Positions 19,222 through 28,033 of a DNA stretch of 64,000 nt are shown in pieces. The notes below the pieces were generated by a model. That model ran no database searches. It was given only the letters and a program-made list of their open reading frames with translations, and was not told the DNA's origin. This stretch comes from an uncultured Collinsella sp. GTDB lineage: Bacteria; Actinomycetota; Coriobacteriia; Coriobacteriales; Coriobacteriaceae. The stretch's first letter is position 1. Each line of letters opens with the position of its first letter. The translations under genes were made by a program, and so were the position numbers. The stretch is taken from NCBI GenBank assembly GCA_900759045.1, contig CAAETU010000079.1, positions 1 to 64,000 on the forward strand, given 5' to 3'.

Positions 19222-20466
19222 TTATTCGTGATCTTGGTAAATCTCACGTGGAGCGAGCTCGGAATGTTTGCGTTTTAAGGTCTTAGGGGCCTTATACGTG
19301 TTGCTCTCGAAGTCGATATACTCGGTCTGCTTGAGCAAGCGCTCAATCATCTCCTCGTGATCGAACAGCTCCCACGCCTCATGCACGGCATCGAGTTTGG
19401 CGTGCGTCTCGGGGCGGCGCGGCATAAAGAGCGTGCAGCAATCGGGAGCGGCCTCGGTCGAGATATCGAAGGTACCGATTTCCTCGGCACGCGCGATGAT
19501 CTCCTGCTTGTCCGAACCAATCAGCGGGCGGAACACGGGGATCTTGACGGCCTCGTTGACGGCCATGATGTTCTCGAGCGTCTGGGAAGCAACCTGACCG
19601 AGCGATTCACCGGTCACAATAGCCTTGGCGCCCTCGATATGCGCAATGCGCTCGACAACCGAATACATAATGCGACGGTACATGATCACGCGCAGATTGC
19701 TGGGGCAGGTCACCGAGATCTCACGCTGACAATCGCCAAACGGCACCACGTACAGGCGGCCGATCTGGACACCCGGCTCAAGCGCACGGATGATGTCCTG
19801 CACCAAATACTCGCTCGTGTCGGGCGTCTGCGGACGACCGGAGAAATGTACCGGCACGCACACCGCGCCGCGACGCGCGAGCATCCAGGTCGCTACCGGA
19901 GAATCGATACCCGACGACAGTAGCGTCACGACCTTGCCGGCAGATCCCACCGGCAGACCGCCCACGCCGCGCTCGGAGCGCGCGTACACATAAACGCTAC
20001 CCTGGACCACCAGCACGTGCACCATTGCGTCGGGGTCGTGCATCTGGACCTTTTTATCGGGAAACGCCTCGCACAACACCTCTCCCACCTGACGATTGAT
20101 ATCAATCGAGGTGAGCTCGTAGTCGGTGTTCGAGCGCTTGGCATGCACCTTAAACGACTCAAAGGGACCAAACTCGCGCAGCGCCTTCACGGCGGCGGCG
20201 CAGTACTCCTGCGGGTCGCGGTTCGTGTGATATGCCAGGGACACGCGAGCAACGCCGGGGACGGTGCGAATGACGCGCGCCGCCTCGTCGGCCTGATGCT
20301 CGTTAAAGGTCACGAGGATATAACCGGAAATTCGAGACACGGCATTCACGGAAAAGGCGGCCAAGGCCGCCTTGATGTTATCCATGAGGATATGCTCAAA
20401 ATGTGCGCGGTTCTTGCCCTTTAGTCCAACCTCGTGATAGTGGACCAGGCAGACGCGGACTGCCAT
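19222..20466 (-). CDS. thiI: tRNA 4-thiouridine synthase ThiI
   Basis: ATP-dependent sulfurtransferase making s4U8 in tRNA, with a possible role in thiamine thiazole synthesis. The 414-residue product has an NFLD/THUMP N-terminal half and an adenylating PP-loop (SSGIDSPVATWML near residue 183). It lacks the C-terminal rhodanese domain of the E. coli enzyme, which is usual for Gram-positive ThiI. The ATG directly follows the rpoZ stop (TAAATG), with little ribosome site, so coupling is likely. Confidence 0.95.
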   Translation of the reverse strand: MAVRVCLVHYHEVGLKGKNRAHFEHILMDNIKAALAAFSVNAVSRISGYILVTFNEHQADEAARVIRTVPGVARVSLAYHTNRDPQEYCAAAVKALREFGPFESFKVHAKRSNTDYELTSIDINRQVGEVLCEAFPDKKVQMHDPDAMVHVLVVQGSVYVYARSERGVGGLPVGSAGKVVTLLSSGIDSPVATWMLARRGAVCVPVHFSGRPQTPDTSEYLVQDIIRALEPGVQIGRLYVVPFGDCQREISVTCPSNLRVIMYRRIMYSVVERIAHIEGAKAIVTGESLGQVASQTLENIMAVNEAVKIPVFRPLIGSDKQEIIARAEEIGTFDISTEAAPDCCTLFMPRRPETHAKLDAVHEAWELFDHEEMIERLLKQTEYIDFESNTYKAPKTLKRKHSELAPREIYQDHE

Positions 20467-20748
20467 TTAGGCTTCAGCAACCTTATGGCCGAGTGCCTTC
20501 TCGTAACGGGCCTCGTCGTAGGAGATGTCGCCGTCGACAATCTCGTCCATAGCCATCGAGATGGTATCGGCGCCGGAAAGCGCAATAGTGATGTCATCGA
20601 CATCCTGGACGGCGAGCACGCGGTTGTGCTGGCCACGCAACATGCTGTTAATGTCGCAGGCGCGCTTGGAGGCAAGCGAGGCGAGCAGGAAGCGGTTGTG
20701 ATCGGTCTTCTCCAGAAGATCGTCAATGCAAGGCTTTACAACGGACAC
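20467..20748 (-). CDS. rpoZ: RNA polymerase omega subunit
   Basis: Small assembly subunit of RNA polymerase that clamps beta-prime. The 93-residue product has the omega motifs: P-x-I-D-D-L-L-E near the start, NRFLLASLASKRACDIN in the middle, and an acidic end. The GTG start at 20748 lies behind GAGG. It sits directly after gmk, the conserved gmk-rpoZ pair in most Gram-positive and many other bacteria. Confidence 0.94.
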   Translation of the reverse strand: MSVVKPCIDDLLEKTDHNRFLLASLASKRACDINSMLRGQHNRVLAVQDVDDITIALSGADTISMAMDEIVDGDISYDEARYEKALGHKVAEA

Positions 20749-20753
20749 GGACC

Positions 20754-21323
20754 TCAGATCCTTTCATGCATATCGAGAACGCGAACGAGCTCATCGGTCG
20801 CGCGGTCGAGATCGTCATTCACCACGACGTCGTCGTAGCGGTCGGCAAGGGCAAGTTCATCGGCGGCGTTTGCCATACGCAGCTCAATCGTCTCGGGCGT
20901 CTCGGTACCGCGACCGACCAGACGCTCGCGGAGCACCTCGAGCGAAGGCGGCTTGATAAAGATCAACACGGCCTCGGGGAAACGCTCCTTGACCTGCAGG
21001 GCTCCCTGGACATCGATCTCCAAGATCAGAGACGAGCCAGAGGCGAGCTTGGATGTGACCTCGCTCACCAAGGTGCCGTAGCAGTTACCGTGGACCTCGG
21101 CCCACTCAACAAACTCACCGTTTGCCACGCGGCGGTCGAACTCCTCGCGCGTCAGGAAAAAGTAGTTGACGCCGTCGACCTCACCTTTGCGTGGTGCTCG
21201 CGTGGTAGCCGAAACCGTCAGGCCCAGGTTCGAGCGACGCTCGCGCACACGAGTGACAAGCGTGCCCTTGCCTGCACCTGACGGTCCAGAAATCACAAAG
21301 AGCTTTGAATCCTGAGCGCTCAC
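20754..21323 (-). CDS. gmk: Guanylate kinase
   Basis: Converts GMP to GDP with ATP. The 189-residue product has P-loop GPSGAGKGT near residue 13, the GMP-binding stretch TTRAPRKGEVDGVNYFF, and the lid region R-E-R-L-V-G-R-G-T-E. The GTG start follows the mihF stop by one codon-free junction; the ribosome site is weak, so coupling is likely. mihF-gmk-rpoZ is the actinobacterial order. Confidence 0.96.
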   Translation of the reverse strand: MSAQDSKLFVISGPSGAGKGTLVTRVRERRSNLGLTVSATTRAPRKGEVDGVNYFFLTREEFDRRVANGEFVEWAEVHGNCYGTLVSEVTSKLASGSSLILEIDVQGALQVKERFPEAVLIFIKPPSLEVLRERLVGRGTETPETIELRMANAADELALADRYDDVVVNDDLDRATDELVRVLDMHERI

Positions 21324-21632
21324 TTATTTGGTCAGCTGCTCGAGGAGCTGCTCGCGCTGGCGGACGCCGAGGCCCTGGACGCGACGGGTAGCGGAGATAC
21401 CGAGCTCCTCCATGATCTTGGCGGCCTTGGCCTTGCCATAACCAGGAAGAGACTCGATGAGGGTGGAAACCTTCATGCGGGAAGCGATGGGGTCATCGGA
21501 GTTGAGCACGGACTCGAGGGACTTCTCGCCCTTCTTGATCTGCTCGCGAAGCTCAGCGCGGGCGTGACGTGCGGCAGCAGCCTTCTCAAGAGCCTGCTTG
21601 CGCTGCTCATCGGTAAGCTGAGGGAGTGCCAT
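21324..21632 (-). CDS. mihF: Actinobacterial integration host factor (mIHF)
   Basis: Nucleoid DNA-binding protein with a helix-two-turns-helix motif, found in actinobacteria upstream of gmk; known to be essential in mycobacteria and able to support phage integration. The 102-residue product carries the H2TH signature (TLIESLPGYGKAKAAKIMEE) and a C-terminal RRVQGLG. The ATG at 21632 has GGAGG upstream. This gene is a strong lineage marker for Actinomycetota including Coriobacteriia. Confidence 0.95.
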   Translation of the reverse strand: MALPQLTDEQRKQALEKAAAARHARAELREQIKKGEKSLESVLNSDDPIASRMKVSTLIESLPGYGKAKAAKIMEELGISATRRVQGLGVRQREQLLEQLTK

Positions 21633-21720
21633 TCGTACCTCCAAATAGTTGGGTTATATCTGATTCAATAATTGGCATTTTAGCACGTAGAACGTACAAA
21701 ATGCCCAATCGCGGCTCCAT

Positions 21721-21749
21721 AGGTTAGACGATACCCGCAAAAAGTGCAA
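21721..21749 (-). promoter_or_regulatory. Predicted promoter of mihF-gmk-rpoZ-thiI
   Basis: Minus-strand TTGCAC (21744-21749) and TAACCT (21721-21726) are separated by 17 bases, about 90 bases upstream of the mihF start. The -35 is good and the -10 weak. Confidence 0.4.
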
Positions 21750-21765
21750 TATACTGCGCCCAAAG

Positions 21766-21828
21766 TTAAGCCCCTGACCTGCGATTCCACACAAAGGATG
21801 GGAAAGTTTACGCAGGCACAGGGGCTAA
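21766..21828 (-). other. Long interrupted hairpin downstream of pyrF
   Basis: Read on the minus strand, a 10-bp outer stem (TTAGCCCCTG with CAGGGGCTTAA) encloses a 5-bp stem (CTGCG/CGCAG) and a 27-base loop that can form TTCC/GGAA. No T-run follows. It lies 44-106 bases past the pyrF stop and upstream of the predicted mihF promoter. It could be a 3' mRNA structure or part of a small RNA. Confidence 0.5.
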
Positions 21829-21871
21829 TTTGTGCTATTGAGACCCAAAAGTGGTGACTTAGGGGAATCTT

Positions 21872-22588
21872 TTACGCGACGTTTTCGACCAGCTCGGCGA
21901 CAATAGCGTCAAAGGCGGCAACCGGATCGTCGGCGCCGGTGATGGGACGGCCCACCACAATGTGGCTCGCACCGCGCTCGATAGCCTGGGAAGGCGTCGC
22001 CACGCGGGACTGGTCGCCTAAGGCGGCACCCACCGGACGCACACCCGGAGTCACGATCAGAGCATCGGGACCCAGCAGCTCACGCATGTCGTGAGCCTCC
22101 ATCGGCGAGCACACGATACCGTCGATGCCGTTGGCCTGAGCGAGCTTTGCCAGGCGGGCGGCCTCCTCGGCCACGGGCGACTCGACGCCGATCTCGCTCA
22201 AGGCATCCTGATTCATGCTCGTGAGCACGGTGATGGCGACGAGCTTGGCGCGGTCCTCGCGCGCCTCCTCGGCACCCTCGCGGCAGGCAGCGAGCATGGC
22301 GCCCGAACCCAAGCCGTGAACCGAGAGCAGGTCGGCACCGGCAAGCGAGGCCGAACGGGCGGCACCGCGAACCTGATGCGGAATATCATGGAACTTAAGG
22401 TCAAGGAAGACCTTAAAGCCCAGGTCCTTGAACGTCTTGACGATCTGGGGACCCTCGGCGTAATAGAGCGTCATACCAACCTTGAGCCAGGCAGCATGGC
22501 CCGAAAGCTCGTGGGCGAGCTCGAGCGCACGCTCGCGGTCGCAGTCGAAAGCGACGATTACGCGGTCGCGGGCATCGGTCTCTAGCAT
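21872..22588 (-). CDS. pyrF: Orotidine 5'-phosphate decarboxylase
   Basis: Last step of UMP synthesis. The 238-residue TIM barrel has the catalytic D-L-K-F-H-D-I-P signature, preceded by VIAFDCDRE at strand 1 and followed by the phosphate-binding GVRPVGAALGDQSR and VVGRPITGA. The ATG at 22588 overlaps the pyrD stop by seven bases, so translation is coupled; AGGTG lies upstream. It ends the pyr operon. Confidence 0.97.
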   Translation of the reverse strand: MLETDARDRVIVAFDCDRERALELAHELSGHAAWLKVGMTLYYAEGPQIVKTFKDLGFKVFLDLKFHDIPHQVRGAARSASLAGADLLSVHGLGSGAMLAACREGAEEAREDRAKLVAITVLTSMNQDALSEIGVESPVAEEAARLAKLAQANGIDGIVCSPMEAHDMRELLGPDALIVTPGVRPVGAALGDQSRVATPSQAIERGASHIVVGRPITGADDPVAAFDAIVAELVENVA

Positions 22589-23490
22589 TCGAAAGCACCT
22601 ACCAGTTCGTTGATGTCCTTCACGCCCTGGGACTCCGCCCAGGCCTCGAGCTCGTGCGCGATCTTGAGCGAAGCGCACGGATCGACGAAGTTGGCCATGC
22701 CGACCGACACGCAGGTAGCGCCAGCCAGGATAAACTCGGCCGCATCTTCACCGGTCATGACGCCGCCGACACCGTTGATGGGGATATCGACGGCCTGGGC
22801 AACCTCCCAGACCATGCGCACGGCGATGTGGTGGCACAGCGGGCCCGAAAGACCGCCCTTGGGCTTGGCCACGCGGGACTTGCGTGTATGGACGTCGATG
22901 GCCATGCCCTGAATGGAGTTGATGACCGAAAGGCCGTCGGCGCCGGCAGCCTCGAGGGCCTTGGCGATCTCGGCGACGTTGACCGGCGCCATCTTCACGA
23001 ACAGCGGCTTATCGGTCACCTTGCGGCAGGCAGCCATAACGGAAGAGGCGCCCTCGGGCGTGGAGCCCATGGCGGCACCGCCGGCGGCGATATTAGGGCA
23101 GCTCACGTTGATCTCGTAGCCGGCAGCCCAGGGGCACAGCTCGACATACATCTCGAGCGCGCGGACAAACTCCTCGACGGAGTGGCCGGCAACCTGACAG
23201 ATGACCTGACAGCCGTCCTTGGACAGCTGTTCGAGCCACGGACCGGACTCGCGGGCAAAAGCGGCCACGCCGGGGTTCTGAAGGCCCACGGAGTTGATCA
23301 TGCCGCCGGGAATCTCGGCCATGCGGGGCGCGGGGTTGCCGGGCCAGGGCTCGGCAGCGCAACCCTTGGTGGTGATGGCGCCCAGCTGGGAAACATCAAA
23401 GAAGTTCTGGAACTGCCAACCGTAGCCAAAGGTACCGGCTGCGGTGTTGATGGGGTTCTGCATCTTGACGCCGCCGAAATCGACGGCCAT
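22582..23490 (-). CDS. pyrD: Dihydroorotate dehydrogenase catalytic subunit, class 1B
   Basis: FMN-dependent oxidation of dihydroorotate; class 1B enzymes pass electrons through PyrK to NAD. The active-site cysteine is in INVSCPNIAAGG, with class 1 motifs N-T-A-A-G-T-F-G-Y-G near the start and GVGGVMTGEDAAEFILAGA near the end. The 302-residue start (MAVDFGGVKMQNP) is chosen by family alignment; no strong ribosome site is visible, and an in-frame GTG two codons earlier is possible. pyrK next to it supports the 1B class. Confidence 0.95.
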   Translation of the reverse strand: MAVDFGGVKMQNPINTAAGTFGYGWQFQNFFDVSQLGAITTKGCAAEPWPGNPAPRMAEIPGGMINSVGLQNPGVAAFARESGPWLEQLSKDGCQVICQVAGHSVEEFVRALEMYVELCPWAAGYEINVSCPNIAAGGAAMGSTPEGASSVMAACRKVTDKPLFVKMAPVNVAEIAKALEAAGADGLSVINSIQGMAIDVHTRKSRVAKPKGGLSGPLCHHIAVRMVWEVAQAVDIPINGVGGVMTGEDAAEFILAGATCVSVGMANFVDPCASLKIAHELEAWAESQGVKDINELVGAFEC

Positions 23491-23504
23491 GTTCACGGTA
23501 CCCA

Positions 23505-24296
23505 CTAGAAGACCACCACCTTGGAAGCATCGAACACGGGGCCGCACATGCAAGCGCCCTTCATACCGTCGACCGTCTCGACATTGCAGGTGTTGCAGGC
23601 GCCAAAGCCACAGCTCATCATGCGCTCAAGCGACACCTCGCAGTACGCACCGGCCTCGGCGGCGGCGGCGGCGACCTTTTTCATCATGACGGCGGGGCCG
23701 CAGCTGGCCACGTAGTCGTAGCCGCCCTCGCCAAGCAGCTCGGCGGCAGGATCGGTGCAAAAACCGTGCGTGCCAAGCGAACCGTCGTCAGTGCAAACGT
23801 TGACCGTGTCGCACAAAGCGCGGAACTCATCGATGCCCACGGCCTTGGACGCGGTACCAAAGCCCAGGCACACGTCGACGGCCACACCCTGCTCGGCAAG
23901 CATACCGGCCAGGCACAGCACAGGAGGAACGCCGATGCCACCGGCGACGAGCAGGGCCTTCCTGGTGCCCTCGGGTACCATCCAGCCGCGGCCGCCAGGA
24001 CCCAGCAGATTAGAGGTGGAGCCGGGGCCCATCTGCGACAGACGACGGGTGTCGTCGCCCACGACGGCGTACCACAGCTCGACGGTGCCGGCCTGGGCGT
24101 CGGCGCGATAGAAGCTCAGGGGCACACGAAGCAGCGAGGACGCATCGCCGGGCACGGCAATGTTCACAAACTGACCGGGCTTGAGCGCACTTGCAAGCTT
24201 GGGGGCCGAGATGACGAGCGAGAAGATGCCGTCGGCGATCTCCTGGTTCGAGACGACCTCGAAGTCGTGCATGCGTGCAGTGGAAGGTGTGGGCAT
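23505..24296 (-). CDS. pyrK: Dihydroorotate dehydrogenase electron-transfer subunit PyrK
   Basis: FAD and 2Fe-2S subunit of class 1B dihydroorotate dehydrogenase. The 263-residue product has the ferredoxin-reductase fold: FAD-binding R-V-P-L-S-F-Y near residue 57, the NAD-binding GGIGVPPVL near 115, and a C-terminal 2Fe-2S motif C-G-F-G-A-C-N-T-C followed by a fourth Cys in CMCGP. The ATG at 24296 has GGAG upstream. It lies 14 bases before the chosen pyrD start. Confidence 0.95.
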   Translation of the reverse strand: MPTPSTARMHDFEVVSNQEIADGIFSLVISAPKLASALKPGQFVNIAVPGDASSLLRVPLSFYRADAQAGTVELWYAVVGDDTRRLSQMGPGSTSNLLGPGGRGWMVPEGTRKALLVAGGIGVPPVLCLAGMLAEQGVAVDVCLGFGTASKAVGIDEFRALCDTVNVCTDDGSLGTHGFCTDPAAELLGEGGYDYVASCGPAVMMKKVAAAAAEAGAYCEVSLERMMSCGFGACNTCNVETVDGMKGACMCGPVFDASKVVVF

Positions 24297-24343
24297 AGAC
24301 GCTCCAATCCCCCATGCGGTTGCATGGTCAAAACGAACAGAAA

Positions 24344-24368
24344 GCGCGGCACCGCAAGGGCGCCGCGC
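24344..24368 (-). terminator. GC-rich hairpin between pyrC and pyrK
   Basis: GCGCGGC (24344-24350) pairs with GCCGCGC (24362-24368), and minus-strand TTTC follows. It sits in the 92-bp gap between pyrC and pyrK, so it is a possible partial terminator within the operon. The short T-run makes strength uncertain. Confidence 0.5.
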
Positions 24369-24388
24369 ACATAAGCGATAAGGCAATG

Positions 24389-25678
24389 CTAGCAGATGCA
24401 GCCGTCGGCGAGCGTCTGCTTGCCGCCGACAAACACATCGGTGGCACGACCGGTGAGCGTGCGGCCGGCGAAACCGGAGTTCTCGGCGCGCGACTCGTAA
24501 CCGTCCTCGCCGACCGTCCAGGTGGCGGACGCGTCGAACACGGTCAGATCGGCAACGGAGCCCGCCTTGACCTGAACCTGGTCGAGGCCTAGGATCTCAC
24601 GCGGCTTGATGGCCATGAGCTCGACCATGCGGCCCACGCTCATCTTGCCCGTGTTGACCAGCTCGGTGAGCACGAGCGACAGCGAGGTCTCGAGGCCAAT
24701 CATGCCAAAGGGTGCGAGCTCGAACTCGCGGGCCTTCTCCCACGGAGTGTGCGGAGCGTGATCGGTGACGATAACGTCGACGGTACCGTCGATGACACCC
24801 TGACGGATGGCCTCGGCGTCCTCGTCGGTGCGCAGCGGCGGATTGACCTTGAGCGAGGTGTTGTAGGTCTCGTCCAGGTCGTTCTCGGTCAGGAACATGT
24901 GGTGCGGGGTAGCCTCGCAGGTAACCCGAACGCCAGCGGCCTTACCGGCGCGCACGAGCTCGAGGCCATGGGCGGTGGAGATGTGCTGGATGTGCAGCTT
25001 GGCACCGGTCAGCTTGGCGATCTCGATGTCGCGGGCGATCTGGAGCTCCTCGCCGGCGGCCGGCCAGCCCTCGAGGGCCAGACGGGTCGAAACCTTGCCC
25101 TCGTTGATCTGGCCGTGGCCGACCAGGTCCTCGTCCTGGCAGTGGCTCATAAAGACCTTGCCGAACATCTTGCCGTAGTCCATGCAGCGACGGAGCATAC
25201 CCGCGCCCTGTACGCCGCGACCGTCGTCGGTAAAGGCGACGGCGCCGTGGGCGACCATATCGCCCATCTCGGACATAGCCTCGCCCTTAAGGCCGCGGGT
25301 CATGGCGCCCGACGGATAGACGCGGCAGTGACCGACCTCGTCAGCGCGGGACTTGACGAACTCCACGACGGTGCCGTTATCGGTGACGGGATCGGTGTTG
25401 GGCATGGCGCACACGCCGGTGAAGCCGCCCTTGGCAGCTGCGCGGGTACCGCTCTCGATGTCCTCTTTGACCTCATAGCCGGGCTCGCGAAGGTGAACGT
25501 GCATATCCACCAGGCCAGGGACGAGGTACTTGCCGGAAAGGTCGCGGACCTCGGCTCCCTCGACGGCGAGATTCTCGCCGACCTCGGCGATCTTGTCGCC
25601 GTCAATCAGGACGTCGACGACACCGTCAAGCTCGACGGACGGGTCGACGACGTGGGCATTCTTAAGAAGCAAGGCCAT
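24389..25678 (-). CDS. pyrC: Dihydroorotase
   Basis: Zinc amidohydrolase that cyclises carbamoyl aspartate. The metal ligands begin with DMHVHLREPGYE near residue 60, and the late D-H-A-P-H-T motif lies near residue 300. The 429-residue length fits the type I class that pairs with PyrB. The ATG at 25678 has GGAGGTG upstream and overlaps the pyrB 3' end by 17 bases. Confidence 0.97.
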   Translation of the reverse strand: MALLLKNAHVVDPSVELDGVVDVLIDGDKIAEVGENLAVEGAEVRDLSGKYLVPGLVDMHVHLREPGYEVKEDIESGTRAAAKGGFTGVCAMPNTDPVTDNGTVVEFVKSRADEVGHCRVYPSGAMTRGLKGEAMSEMGDMVAHGAVAFTDDGRGVQGAGMLRRCMDYGKMFGKVFMSHCQDEDLVGHGQINEGKVSTRLALEGWPAAGEELQIARDIEIAKLTGAKLHIQHISTAHGLELVRAGKAAGVRVTCEATPHHMFLTENDLDETYNTSLKVNPPLRTDEDAEAIRQGVIDGTVDVIVTDHAPHTPWEKAREFELAPFGMIGLETSLSLVLTELVNTGKMSVGRMVELMAIKPREILGLDQVQVKAGSVADLTVFDASATWTVGEDGYESRAENSGFAGRTLTGRATDVFVGGKQTLADGCIC

Positions 25679-26606
25679 TATCGGCACCTCCAAGCAGCAG
25701 ATACAGGATAGCCATACGCACGCAGATACCGGCGTAGACCTGCTCCAGGATGACGGAGCGTTGCGGGTGGTCGGCCATATAGGAGTCGAACTCAACGCCG
25801 CGGTTGATGGGGCCCGGGTGGCAGATGATCGCATCGGGCTTCATGAGCTTCTCGCGGTCCTTGGTCAGGCCGAAGAGCTTGTGGTACTCGCGAATGGTCG
25901 GGAACGGGGCACCCTCGAGGCGCTCCTGCTGCACGCGCAGCATGTAGACGACGTCCAGCTCGGGCAGGACGGAATCGAGGTCGCTCGTCACGTGGTCGCA
26001 GCCCAGGACCTCGGGCGCCGGCGGCAGCAGCGTGCCGGGGGCGACGGCGTAGGTCTCGCAGCCCATGATCTTAAGGGCGGGGATCAGCGAGCCGCACACG
26101 CGGGAGTGGGCGATATCGCCGACGACGGCGACCTTCAGACCGTGGAAGTCACCCTTGTGCTCCCAGATGGTGTACAGGTCGAGCAAGGCCTGCGTGGGAT
26201 GGTTGTGCTTGCCGTCACCGGCGCAGATGACGCTTGCGGGCGAGTTCTGCGTGACGATGTAGGGAGCACCGGCGTGCTTATCGCGAACGACGATGCAGTC
26301 GATCTTATAGGCGTTGAGGGTCTCGACGGTGTCGACGAGGCTCTCACCCTTGACCGTGGAGGTCGAGGAGCCGCCAAAGTTGAGACTGTCGGCCGAAAGA
26401 CGCTTCTCGGCGAGCTCGAAGGAGCTGCGGGTGCGCGTCGAGGGCTCGTTGAACATGTTGACGATGGTCTTGCCCTTGAGCGTGGGGACCTTCTTGATCG
26501 CACGCTCGTTGACCTCGGAGAACGCCTTGGCGGTCTCGAGGATGAGCTTAATGTCCTCTTCGGAGTACTCGGTAATGTCGATCAGGTGCTTATGGTTGAA
26601 CGCCAC
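25662..26606 (-). CDS. pyrB: Aspartate carbamoyltransferase catalytic subunit
   Basis: Commits carbamoyl phosphate and aspartate to pyrimidines. The carbamoyl-phosphate loop NEPSTRTRSSFE is near residue 50, HPTQALLDLYTI near 130, and the aspartate-binding L-P-x-P region is late. I chose the GTG at 26606 (VAFNHKHLIDIT) because GGAGG lies at normal spacing upstream; a GTG four codons earlier overlaps that ribosome site. It is 314 residues. No pyrI regulatory subunit is nearby, so control is likely transcriptional through PyrR. Confidence 0.96.
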   Translation of the reverse strand: MAFNHKHLIDITEYSEEDIKLILETAKAFSEVNERAIKKVPTLKGKTIVNMFNEPSTRTRSSFELAEKRLSADSLNFGGSSTSTVKGESLVDTVETLNAYKIDCIVVRDKHAGAPYIVTQNSPASVICAGDGKHNHPTQALLDLYTIWEHKGDFHGLKVAVVGDIAHSRVCGSLIPALKIMGCETYAVAPGTLLPPAPEVLGCDHVTSDLDSVLPELDVVYMLRVQQERLEGAPFPTIREYHKLFGLTKDREKLMKPDAIICHPGPINRGVEFDSYMADHPQRSVILEQVYAGICVRMAILYLLLGGADNGLAS

Positions 26607-26610
26607 GGTA

Positions 26611-27207
<597 letters not shown>

Positions 27208-27234
27208 TCACATGTCTTGACTGCTGACACAGTC

Positions 27235-27324
27235 AAAAAAATAGATGCCCGACCGCTCAAAGCGGAACCAGACACCCACAGGAAGGGCTGCTCTTTGGCA
27301 GCTATGTAATTCCATGTGGGTATC
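27235..27324 (-). promoter_or_regulatory. pyr operon leader attenuator (probable PyrR target)
   Basis: Read on the minus strand: an upstream arm (27315-27324) pairs over 10 bp with 27271-27280, enclosing a small hairpin GCTGC/GCAGC (27287-27302) whose loop CCAAAGAG resembles the PyrR site core CCnGnGAG. The 3' arm of that long stem overlaps a second hairpin: 27268-27276 plus 27262-27265 pair with 27244-27256 (13 bp, two-base bulge), followed by T7, a textbook terminator. The two stems cannot coexist. The pairings are seen; PyrR/UMP control is known for the family; the detailed mechanism is inferred. Confidence 0.75.
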
Positions 27325-27587
27325 TCGTACCCCTTTAATGGTCAAGGGATAGTGTAGCCAACCTCAAGCTGAATTGCGAGCATAAATACAGAGCATTCCG
27401 TAAACGGAGCCCAATGCCCAATAAACCTATATATATTTGTGGGACGAGCTTGAAAACGCACACACGAGCTGGCATAATCCCCTCTGCTGCACGCAAATCG
27501 GATCTACGTCCAGGGCCGTGGCGTGGGCACTATCGCCAAAAGAGAAATATCTCTGTGTAGATTACACACAGGGAGCTGCTTCTGTGC
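27325..27587. other. Divergent intergenic region pyrR / rpmB
   Basis: About 260 bases with no credible coding region. It should hold the pyrR promoter, but I see no convincing -35/-10 pair. Near its right end, CTGTGT (27553-27558) and ACACAG (27566-27571) form a dyad just upstream of the rpmB -10. Confidence 0.4.
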
Positions 27588-27593
27588 TATAGT
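27585..27593 (+). promoter_or_regulatory. Predicted extended -10 of rpmB
   Basis: TGCTATAGT ends 54 bases before the rpmB start. TTACAC at 27562-27567 is a possible -35 but the spacing (20) is long; the extended TGC may compensate. Confidence 0.5.
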
Positions 27594-27647
27594 TCAGGCT
27601 TGTTTGTTAACGCGACATGTTCGTTTGTCGCCCAAGGAGGGTCAGTT

Positions 27648-27836
27648 ATGTCCAAAGTTTGCGAAGTTTGCGGTAAGCACCCCGTTGCCGGTCGCTCCAT
27701 CAGCCACTCTCACCGCGTCACCAACCGTAAGTTCCGCCCCAACATCCAGCGCGTCTACGTCGTCGTCGATGGTCACCGTCGCAAGATGAACGTTTGCTCC
27801 ACCTGCCTCAAGTCCGGCAAGGTTGCGCGCTCCTAA
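27648..27836 (+). CDS. rpmB: 50S ribosomal protein L28 (zinc-ribbon form)
   Basis: Large-subunit protein of 62 residues. Two Cys pairs, CEVC near the start and CSTC near the end, mark the zinc-binding C+ form. It keeps the L28 pattern G-x-S-I-S-H-S-H-R-V-T-N-R-K-F-x-P-N-I-Q. The ATG is preceded by AAGGAGG. It is a single-gene unit on the plus strand with its own promoter and a strong terminator, divergent from the pyr operon. Confidence 0.96.
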   Translation: MSKVCEVCGKHPVAGRSISHSHRVTNRKFRPNIQRVYVVVDGHRRKMNVCSTCLKSGKVARS

Positions 27837-27904
27837 ATAAGGTCTTACCAACAAGTACCTCGGACTCTCCGGGTCAAAGACCTCGCGTTCATATAGAACT
27901 TACC

Positions 27905-27937
27905 AAAGGCGCCCTCCCTCACGGAGGGCGCCTTTTT
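27905..27937 (+). terminator. Terminator of rpmB
   Basis: A perfect 12-bp stem (AAGGCGCCCTCC with its complement), 5-base loop and T5 lie 69 bases past rpmB. Confidence 0.9.
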
Positions 27938-27951
27938 GCACTCATTGGGCA

Positions 27952-28002
27952 CTCATTGGGGACAGACTTACATGAGTGCTTTCATGCATTTGGGACAGAC
28001 AT
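27952..28002 (+). repeat. Left 51-bp inverted repeat of RAYT element
   Basis: It runs from CTCATTGGGGACAGACTT to TTTGGGACAGACAT. It is almost identical to the complement of 28939-28989. Its inner hairpin is degenerate (ATGAGTG facing CATGCAT). A partial extra CTCATTGGG occurs just outside at 27941-27949. Confidence 0.85.
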
Positions 28003-28033
28003 AACGCGTGCCGGCATCGGTTCGCCCCCTGCC

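Noticed and set aside
21766..21828. Rho-independent terminator of pyrF
   Set aside because: The stem is strong but no T-run follows on the minus strand, so it is reported only as an unexplained hairpin.
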